Source of the DNA: Bacteroidota bacterium
GTDB taxonomy: Bacteria; Bacteroidota; Bacteroidia; UKL13-3
Assembly: GCA_947481365.1 (NCBI GenBank)
Contig: CANKGI010000003.1
Span: 1-35,700, forward strand
Direction: 5' to 3'
DNA length: 35,700 nt
The translations under genes were made by a program, and so were the position numbers. Shown here piece by piece: positions 20,542 through 28,305 of the stretch (position 1 is its first letter; each line of letters opens with the position of its first letter). The notes below the pieces were generated by a model. It had not been told where the DNA came from. It was given only the letters and a program-made list of their open reading frames with translations, and did not search any database.

Positions 20542-20770
20542 TTTTTGTTTTCTGTATGGCCTAAATTTATGTAATAAGTACTTTTAAGATTTACCAATTT
20601 CAAAAAAAGGTCTTTTTTACCTAATAACACCCGAATCTTACAATCATTAACCAACAACTCATTGTGAATAAATGATTCAATTAAGATATTCAGAATGGAA
20701 TCAAAAAAAATGTGAATATATGGGACAAGATTTTGAAAGTTAATTACCTAAATTTTAGATATTCGCAACG

Positions 20771-21886
20771 ATGAACACAAAAAGAAACAAATATTTTTTG
20801 CTATTCTTTATGGTTGTTGCATTCTTTCCTATCATTCAGGAAATTTTTCAACCCTTTAAATTAGTAGGATTATCAGGTGCCTTCGAAAATCATCAAGCCC
20901 CAGACTTTTCTACTCAAAATTTTTTAGACGGAAAATATCAAACAGGTGCTGATGAATATTTGAAAGAAAATACAGCCTTCCGTGCAGATATGATTAGATT
21001 GAGGAATCAAGCTAATTACAGTTTTTTTGGCAATATCAATACCATATTAACTTTAGGTAAGGAGCATTATATTTTCGATCCTAGTTACATTTCGGCTCTA
21101 AATGGCAATGATTTTCTAACTGATTCTATCCGTGATATAGAGACAAATTGTTTAATCAAATCATTACATATTTTAGATTCACTTCATATTCCGCTTATCT
21201 TTTGTATTGCGCCAAACAAAGCTTCATTTTACAATGAATTTTTGCCTCAAAAAACTGTTGAAGGAAATAAAACCAATCAAAAATATTTTGAAAAATTACT
21301 TACAGAAAACCATGTAAATGTGCTCAATTTCGATAGTTGGTTTAAATCTATTAAACAACAAAGCAAGTATCTGCTGATGCCAAAATATGGAGCACATTGG
21401 ACAATTTATGGTGCTTCTCTTGCAGGTGATTCACTATTTAAAATGGTTGAAAAAGTAAAGCAAAAGAAATATGCTTCGTTTTCGGTTTCCAGTTATGATG
21501 AATCATCAAAAGCAAAATACACAGATGATGATTATTTGCCAGCGCTAAATCTAATTGCGAGATGGAATTCTCCAATGATGGCATACCCTCAATTAAAATT
21601 TAATACGGGCGAAAAGCCAAACATCCTTGCCGTTTCTGATAGTTATTTCTGGAGTTTTTACGAACTCGAAATCATGCAAAATTGCGCTTCTCCTAAATCA
21701 GCAATGTGGTATTATAACAAATCGGTTTTTGATTATATGCGTGAAAAAAAATCGGAAAGAAATAATGCAATCAGTTATCAAGATTTAAAAAATAGAGATG
21801 CCATAATTATTTTGGCAGCAGCACCTAGCTTGAAAAATTTCGGATACAATTTTTTTGACCAACTTTCAAGCATCTCGTCAAAATGA
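20771..21886 (+). CDS. AlgJ/AlgX-like SGNH-type protein
   Basis: N-terminal TM; DEYLKENTAFRADMIRLRNQANYSFFG; LMPKYGAHWTIYGASLAGDSLF; ILAVSDSYFWSFYELE. ATGA overlap with the next gene. Confidence 0.8.
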   Translation: MNTKRNKYFLLFFMVVAFFPIIQEIFQPFKLVGLSGAFENHQAPDFSTQNFLDGKYQTGADEYLKENTAFRADMIRLRNQANYSFFGNINTILTLGKEHYIFDPSYISALNGNDFLTDSIRDIETNCLIKSLHILDSLHIPLIFCIAPNKASFYNEFLPQKTVEGNKTNQKYFEKLLTENHVNVLNFDSWFKSIKQQSKYLLMPKYGAHWTIYGASLAGDSLFKMVEKVKQKKYASFSVSSYDESSKAKYTDDDYLPALNLIARWNSPMMAYPQLKFNTGEKPNILAVSDSYFWSFYELEIMQNCASPKSAMWYYNKSVFDYMREKKSERNNAISYQDLKNRDAIIILAAAPSLKNFGYNFFDQLSSISSK

Positions 21887-23373
21887 AAAAATATTCGCTC
21901 TATATTTTTATCATTATTCTCATGAGCAGCGGTATTTATTTTCATTTTAGTTCGTGCCACGAAGAAATGCCGAATGATTGTGATCAGTTTGGTTATTTAA
22001 ATTTATCGAAAGCATTTGATGAGCATAAAGTTTTTACGGCTCACGCCAATAGACCATATTTAGATGATTTACTCGACACACTTCGAAAATCAAATTTAGA
22101 TGAACGCGAATTTAGCTGGATGGTAACACCTCATGCCTATTACGTTTTACCTCACACTAACAAAGTCATAAACATGTACTCGCCCGGAACATCATTTGTT
22201 TTACACTTGATACCTATTGAGTATCGTAAAAGAATGTTCCCTGTGTTAGCTATATTTTTCCTCTTACTTTTTTCAATCATTGCATTGTATCGTGCTAACA
22301 ACAATACTTTTGGTTGGGCTGATATTATTTTACTATTATTTGCATTTTACATTACCGAAATAGTTCCTTTCAGAGCTGAGTTTGAACGCATCAATTCATT
22401 ATCCATCACATTTGGTTTATTGCTTGCTGCTGGGATATTATTAAGAAACAAACCACTGTTGAGCTGTTTCTTAATTGCACTTTCGGCAAACTTCAGGTAT
22501 GCAAATTTACTGCTGTTATTGCCTATCATTTTGTTCATCCCTCTTCCAAAAGTAATTTCAGTAAAGAAAGTTTTCGACATAATAAAAATCGGAATTACAT
22601 ATTTCGTAGTTACTCTTATCGCCATTTTGCCTCATTTAATTTATACGTATTTTTTATTGGGAAATCCGTTTAAATCAACTTATGCAGCAATTGATACTGC
22701 TATGAGTATGGATGTTTTAAAAAATTTGAATTTCTATTTTAATTACTCTCAACCTTGGTTCATATTTCATTTATTGCTGGTTGGTGTGATTGCTTATTTT
22801 GCCTATATACAAAAAACAACATGGCGATTTGTATTGTCGTTACTGGCCTTTCCGGTAATTAATTATTTGTTCTTCATTTTTAAAATGGTATCGATGAATT
22901 ACTATCCATATGGAAGTGCGTTTATTTTACTCGGTGCCATTTTATATATTTTAAAAGATGTAAATGTAAGTTTGCAGCAAGCTAAAAGGATTCAGATTGC
23001 ATGTGTTTTTATTTCCTTTTTAACATTTTCGTTTGGTATTATTTCATATTCATCAAAAAACCATCAATCATTTATCGAAGCAAAAAATGAGGTAAAAGGT
23101 TTGTGTTCATATGATATTATTTGGGGTGATTCTTATCCCGGAACTTCCGAATATGTTTGTACTAACAATGGCTTCAGGTATACATGGTCGACCATGAATG
23201 CCAGAATTATTGCAATGAAATTTCTTCACAACAGAAAATATTCACAGGCATTTATTCTTGATGAAATTCCCGTTGATGAAAAAATAATTGAAAGCGAAAT
23301 ACAGTCATGTAATTTGCTATATCATAAAATTCGAGACCCACATTTAGGAAATATTTTAATTATTGATAAATAA
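21883..23373 (+). CDS. Multi-TM membrane protein, paralog A; GT-C-like by topology and motif (tentative)
   Basis: Acidic motif CDQFGYLNLSKAFDE in the first extracytoplasmic loop, many TM segments with FRYANLLLLLP, C-terminal soluble tail. Clearly paralogous to 23382-24872. Confidence 0.6.
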   Translation: MKKYSLYIFIIILMSSGIYFHFSSCHEEMPNDCDQFGYLNLSKAFDEHKVFTAHANRPYLDDLLDTLRKSNLDEREFSWMVTPHAYYVLPHTNKVINMYSPGTSFVLHLIPIEYRKRMFPVLAIFFLLLFSIIALYRANNNTFGWADIILLLFAFYITEIVPFRAEFERINSLSITFGLLLAAGILLRNKPLLSCFLIALSANFRYANLLLLLPIILFIPLPKVISVKKVFDIIKIGITYFVVTLIAILPHLIYTYFLLGNPFKSTYAAIDTAMSMDVLKNLNFYFNYSQPWFIFHLLLVGVIAYFAYIQKTTWRFVLSLLAFPVINYLFFIFKMVSMNYYPYGSAFILLGAILYILKDVNVSLQQAKRIQIACVFISFLTFSFGIISYSSKNHQSFIEAKNEVKGLCSYDIIWGDSYPGTSEYVCTNNGFRYTWSTMNARIIAMKFLHNRKYSQAFILDEIPVDEKIIESEIQSCNLLYHKIRDPHLGNILIIDK

Positions 23374-23381
23374 AAAATGAA

Positions 23382-24872
23382 TTGATGAATAAATACATTT
23401 TCTATTTAATTTTATTGATTTTATGCAGTACTGGTTTTTATTTAAAATTTCAAAAAAACCATCAGGATATCCCTATGCGTTGTGATGAATTCGGATACAT
23501 GAATTTAGCAAAAGTATTTGATGAAAACATCGCGTATGTTGAGCATACGAAAAGACCATACATGCCTAAACTTCTCGACACCTTGAGAAAATCATCGATA
23601 ACAGAAGAAGAAATAGATTGGATGGTCGTTCCGCATGCTTATTATGTTGTACCGAACACAAATAAAATTGTTAACCAATATCCTCCGGCAACTTCATGGT
23701 TGTTGAGTTTATTTCCTCTTGAACATCGTAGAATGCTGTTTCCATTAATTGCTGTATTTATTTTTTTATTGTTTCCTTTTTTATCTCAACTTAATATAAA
23801 ACAAAAAAAGGTAAACTGGACAGATTGTGCACTTGTCTTATTTGTTTTTATCATGTCTGTTAGCGTACCGTTCATAACAGAATTTGCTCGAATTAATTCG
23901 CTGGCATTCACGTTTGGATTACTATTAACGGCAGGAATGCTTGTTGAACGAAACACAATATTGGCATTCTTTTTAATTGCATTAACAATTAATTTCAGAC
24001 CAGTAAATATGCTGATGTTAATTCCAATAATCACGTTTATTCCCATCTCAACTTGGCTACGCGAAAAAAATTACACGGCTTTTATTACTGCTATTCTGAA
24101 ATATGTTGGTCTGCTTATTCTTGCTGTTCTTCCTTACTTTGTGTATGTGTATTTGTTGTTTGGAAATCCATTTATGTCAACGTATTCTTCTTACGATACT
24201 ACCGCAAATAACAACCTCTTTGAGAATATGCTTTTTTACTTCAACATAAATCGGCATTGGTTTATTTTTCATTTAGTGGTTGTTGGTGTATTACTTACTT
24301 TGTCGTTACTTAAAATTACTTCCTATACATTCTTTTTTCAAGCACTATTTTTTCCGATATTCAATTATGTTTTTTTTATCTACCATGATATTCATTTAGA
24401 TTATTATCCATATGCATCTTCCATTATTTTACTTGGCATCTGTATAGCTCAAATTCAAAAAATTCCTTACAAAATCAATCATACTAAAATTGCTCTTGTA
24501 TTTAGTTTACTTATCGGCATCACTATTTTTTGTGATGGATTATATACTTCATACAATAACCCGGTTCGTTCTTTTGAAGATGCAAAAAAAGACTATTCGT
24601 GCTTATGTAATTATGATATTGTTTGGGGAGAATTATTAACGGGAAGTTGCGAGTATGTATGCGGAAACAATGGATATAAATACAGTCCAACATCACCAAG
24701 GGCAAGAAAAATAGCTATGAAATTTTTACACGACCATCATTACAAACAAGCGATTTTATTAAACGATAATTTGGTAGATAAGCAAACAGTGATTGAAGAA
24801 GTTTTGTCTATTAATTTAAAATATCATATTGTATTTGATAACATTGTAAAAGAAATTTTAGTATTAGAATAA
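23382..24872 (+). CDS. Multi-TM membrane protein, paralog B; GT-C-like by topology and motif (tentative)
   Basis: CDEFGYMNLAKVFDE, RPYMPKLLDTLRKS, VVPHAYYVVPNTNKIVNQYPPATS, NFRPVNMLMLIP; alignable end to end with paralog A. TTG start listed; an ATG lies at 23385. Confidence 0.6.
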   Translation: MMNKYIFYLILLILCSTGFYLKFQKNHQDIPMRCDEFGYMNLAKVFDENIAYVEHTKRPYMPKLLDTLRKSSITEEEIDWMVVPHAYYVVPNTNKIVNQYPPATSWLLSLFPLEHRRMLFPLIAVFIFLLFPFLSQLNIKQKKVNWTDCALVLFVFIMSVSVPFITEFARINSLAFTFGLLLTAGMLVERNTILAFFLIALTINFRPVNMLMLIPIITFIPISTWLREKNYTAFITAILKYVGLLILAVLPYFVYVYLLFGNPFMSTYSSYDTTANNNLFENMLFYFNINRHWFIFHLVVVGVLLTLSLLKITSYTFFFQALFFPIFNYVFFIYHDIHLDYYPYASSIILLGICIAQIQKIPYKINHTKIALVFSLLIGITIFCDGLYTSYNNPVRSFEDAKKDYSCLCNYDIVWGELLTGSCEYVCGNNGYKYSPTSPRARKIAMKFLHDHHYKQAILLNDNLVDKQTVIEEVLSINLKYHIVFDNIVKEILVLE

Positions 24873-26288
24873 ATGGTTTTTAGCAGCATAACATTCCTTG
24901 TGTATTTTTTGCCTTTCTTTTTGTTGGGGTATTATTTAGTACCCGACAGATTTAAAAATCGTTGGCTGGTTCTTGGAAGTCTTTTATTTTACAGCTGGGG
25001 TGCACCAAAATTCTTACCGGCTGTAATTGTTAGCTGCCTAATTGATTTTATTTGCGCATTAAATTACAAAAAGAAATACGGAAAATTCTGGTTTGTATTT
25101 TCTATTGTTTCAAACGTTTTGATGTTGGTATATTTTAAGTATGCCAATTTTTTTGCCGAGAACATTAATTCATTAACTGAAATTTTAGGTGGAAACAGAT
25201 TTCAATGGAGTGCTATTATTCTTCCTATTGGAATTTCATTTCTTACATTCCAAAAAATTAGCTACCTCACTGATGTATATCGTGGAGATTGTGAACCACA
25301 GAGGAACTTCACAAATTATCTTCTCTTTATCATTTTGTTTCCTCACTCTATTGCTGGTCCAATTATTCGTTACAAAGAAATTAGCGAACAGCTTGTAAAC
25401 CGCTTTAAGTTCATCACACCCGATTATATTATTTTAGGACTTACCCAATTTATCATTGGATTAAGTAAAAAAGTTTTGCTTTCAAACACATTAGGTGAAC
25501 AGGCAAATTCTATTTTTAATTTAAACTTAAATGAACTCGATTTTACGAAATCGTGGATTGGCATTTTATCTTATACGTTTCAAATATATCTCGACTTCTC
25601 AGGTTACTCTGATATGGCTATCGGACTTGGAAAAATGATGGGATTTAGAATTCCTGTCAATTTTAATTTCCCATATACATCAAAAAGCATAACCGAGTTT
25701 TGGAAACGTTGGCACATTACTTTGGGTAATTGGATGAAAGATTATTTATACATCCCGTTAGGTGGTAATAAAGTTACCATTAACAGAACTTACATCAATC
25801 TTTTGGTGGTATTTATTTTATCTGGTTTTTGGCATGGTGCAAGCTGGAGTTTTATTATTTGGGGAGCTTATCACGGCAGCTTTTTAATTATCGAAAGATT
25901 ATCACTCTCTAAAATTTTAAAAAGAATTCATCCGTCCATTTCAGTCACATATACATTTTTGGTGGTGATGATTGGATGGGTATTTTTTCGTTCGGCTGAA
26001 TACAACGATGCAATATTATTTATCAGAAAAATGTTTGATTTCGGAAGAATCGATTTCGCATTTTTGAGTACGTTAAACAATCGTTATTATTTTGTTCTAA
26101 TTACCGCATTTGTTTTCTCTTTTCAATCTGAAAAAATACAGCTTCAACTCAATGCTGTTTACGAAAAACAAATAACGATTAAAGGTTTTATTTGGATAAC
26201 TTATTTCGCTTTGCTACTGTTGTATCTGCTCAATTTAGGAGAATTATTCGCAACCGGATTTAATCCGTTTATCTATTTTAAGTTTTAA
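24873..26288 (+). CDS. MBOAT family O-acyltransferase (AlgI-like)
   Basis: PHSIAGPIIRYKEIS, IYLDFSGYSDMAIGLGKMMGF, FWKRWHITLGNWMKDYLYIPLGGNK, FWHGASWSFIIWG. ATG immediately follows the upstream TAA. Confidence 0.93.
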   Translation: MVFSSITFLVYFLPFFLLGYYLVPDRFKNRWLVLGSLLFYSWGAPKFLPAVIVSCLIDFICALNYKKKYGKFWFVFSIVSNVLMLVYFKYANFFAENINSLTEILGGNRFQWSAIILPIGISFLTFQKISYLTDVYRGDCEPQRNFTNYLLFIILFPHSIAGPIIRYKEISEQLVNRFKFITPDYIILGLTQFIIGLSKKVLLSNTLGEQANSIFNLNLNELDFTKSWIGILSYTFQIYLDFSGYSDMAIGLGKMMGFRIPVNFNFPYTSKSITEFWKRWHITLGNWMKDYLYIPLGGNKVTINRTYINLLVVFILSGFWHGASWSFIIWGAYHGSFLIIERLSLSKILKRIHPSISVTYTFLVVMIGWVFFRSAEYNDAILFIRKMFDFGRIDFAFLSTLNNRYYFVLITAFVFSFQSEKIQLQLNAVYEKQITIKGFIWITYFALLLLYLLNLGELFATGFNPFIYFKF

Positions 26289-26301
26289 GATTAGCGAAAA
26301 T

Positions 26302-28254
26302 TTATTCGTAAATTCTTTTCAGTAAAAATTCCTTTTTTGGTGCAATAACCAATGGAACTTTTTCAACTATTACCGAACTCGTATCAAGCCCAAATGCTTT
26401 TACTTCTGTAAGCGCAAAACGATCGAGCATAAAATAAAGATCCATAATAAATCGCTCGTATGCTGATAACTCATTTTCATATGAAAGATGACGTTGTAAA
26501 ACAACAAATCTGAAATCACCTGTTATATTTTGTTTGCTCAATGATGCATATCGTGATGTTACATCCACTTCATGTCTTTGCATCAAATCTTCAATCACTT
26601 TTCTGAAATAAAAATTGATTTTTTGCTCGACCCTGAAACCCAATTTAAACTCAACTTTTACTACATCTTGTGGAACAACAAAATCAACTTTGTATTCCAT
26701 TGTATATGGTTTATCATCAACATGAATATGCACAAACCAATATATATCGGCACGTTTAGGCTGTTTCTGTAATATCGAATACATCACCTTCGATTCAATG
26801 TCCATTAAATGATCGGCACTTGTTAAGTAAACTAAATGTGTTGCAAATTTTGGCACTGATGTATCATGACTTAGTTCTTGAAGTATCGGCAGATAATCGC
26901 GAAGGTTAACAAATTCGGTAAGTCGGTTTTTAATTTTTCTACCTTTAAACCACACCCACATTATTGCTATAAATCCAAGACTGATAAGTAAAGTTACCCA
27001 ACCACCATGACTAAACTTTTGAAGATTAGCTACTAAAAACGAAAGCTCAATCGACAAATACACAATCAGAATAATGGTAACAAACCATTTTGGAGCTTTA
27101 ATTTTTCGCAAATAATTGGCAAGCAAAACAGTTGTCATTAACATTGCAATGGTAATTGCCAAACCATATGCTGCACCCATGTTTGCCGATTCTTTAAAAT
27201 ATAAAACCACACCAATACAACCTGCCCATAAAATCCAATTTGCACTTGGAACATATAACTGACCTTTGGTTTCGGTAGGATATTTTACAGTAACCTTAGG
27301 CCACACGTTTAAACGCAATGCCTCAGAAATTAATGTAAACGATCCGCTAATTAATGCCTGACTGGCAATGATAGCAGCTAAAGTTGCAATGATAATTCCA
27401 GTGAGCAAAAACCATGGTGGCATTAATGAAAAGAAAGGATGCAAGCTAGCTGTTGGATGAAATACTTTTCCTTCAAACTGAAGCACCCAAGCACCTTGCC
27501 CCATGTAATTTAATATCAAAGCTACTTTAACAAAAATCCAACTCACACGAATATTTTGTCTTCCGCAATGTCCTAAATCTGAATACAAAGCCTCTGCTCC
27601 TGTTGTACAAAGAAAGACAGCTCCTAGTAACCAAAATCCTTCGGGATAATGAACCAATAAATTATATGCGTAATACGGATTAAGTGAAGCTAAAATTTGT
27701 GGATGTTGAGCCATCGATGTCAAACCCAAAATTGCCAACATCGAAAACCAAACTAACATAATCGGACCAAACGCTTTACCAACAAGTGTAGTTCCAATGC
27801 GTTGTATCACAAACAAAGATGTGATAATAATTAACACAATGGGAATGGTAGGAATATCTGCCTGCAAAATCCTCAAACCTTCCACAGCTGATGCTACAGA
27901 GATTGGAGGAGTAATAACTCCATCGGCAAGCAAAGCACAACCTCCAACAATTGCCGGAAAAATGAGATATGGTTTTCTTCTTCGAATGAGTGCATACAAT
28001 GAAAAAATGCCACCCTCCCCATTGTTATCGGCACGAAGTGTAATAATTACATATTTTAAAGTGGTTTGTAATGTAAGCGTCCAAAAAATACAGGAAAGAG
28101 AACCGTAAATCAGTTCCTTCGAAATCATTCTTCCTCCGATAATCTCATTAAATACATAAAGTGGAGAAGTACCAATATCTCCGTATATAATGCCGAGGGT
28201 AACTATTAAACCTGCTAAACTAAGCTTATGCGTATTGCTATGATGCTCGCTCAC
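26302..28254 (-). CDS. kup: KUP family potassium uptake protein
   Basis: LGIIYGDIGTSPLYVFNEI, DNNGEGGIFSLYALIRRR, VISPA-type core and TGAEALYSDLGHCGR. Confidence 0.95.
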   Translation of the reverse strand: MSEHHSNTHKLSLAGLIVTLGIIYGDIGTSPLYVFNEIIGGRMISKELIYGSLSCIFWTLTLQTTLKYVIITLRADNNGEGGIFSLYALIRRRKPYLIFPAIVGGCALLADGVITPPISVASAVEGLRILQADIPTIPIVLIIITSLFVIQRIGTTLVGKAFGPIMLVWFSMLAILGLTSMAQHPQILASLNPYYAYNLLVHYPEGFWLLGAVFLCTTGAEALYSDLGHCGRQNIRVSWIFVKVALILNYMGQGAWVLQFEGKVFHPTASLHPFFSLMPPWFLLTGIIIATLAAIIASQALISGSFTLISEALRLNVWPKVTVKYPTETKGQLYVPSANWILWAGCIGVVLYFKESANMGAAYGLAITIAMLMTTVLLANYLRKIKAPKWFVTIILIVYLSIELSFLVANLQKFSHGGWVTLLISLGFIAIMWVWFKGRKIKNRLTEFVNLRDYLPILQELSHDTSVPKFATHLVYLTSADHLMDIESKVMYSILQKQPKRADIYWFVHIHVDDKPYTMEYKVDFVVPQDVVKVEFKLGFRVEQKINFYFRKVIEDLMQRHEVDVTSRYASLSKQNITGDFRFVVLQRHLSYENELSAYERFIMDLYFMLDRFALTEVKAFGLDTSSVIVEKVPLVIAPKKEFLLKRIYE

Positions 28255-28305
28255 TCAATCAAAAATTTAAACAAATGTAAGAAGTATTTTGAATCTGCAA
28301 ATTCA

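Noticed and set aside
20616-20630. AGGTCTTTTTTACCT hairpin candidate in the divergent gap
   Set aside because: Only 4-bp stem; expected by chance in AT-rich DNA.
20542-20770. Possible Bacteroidota -33/-7 promoter elements (TAAATTTA/TAAATTTT) in the divergent gap
   Set aside because: Imperfect match to TAnnTTTG and wrong spacing to any TTTG upstream; a divergent promoter is likely, but the element cannot be assigned by eye.
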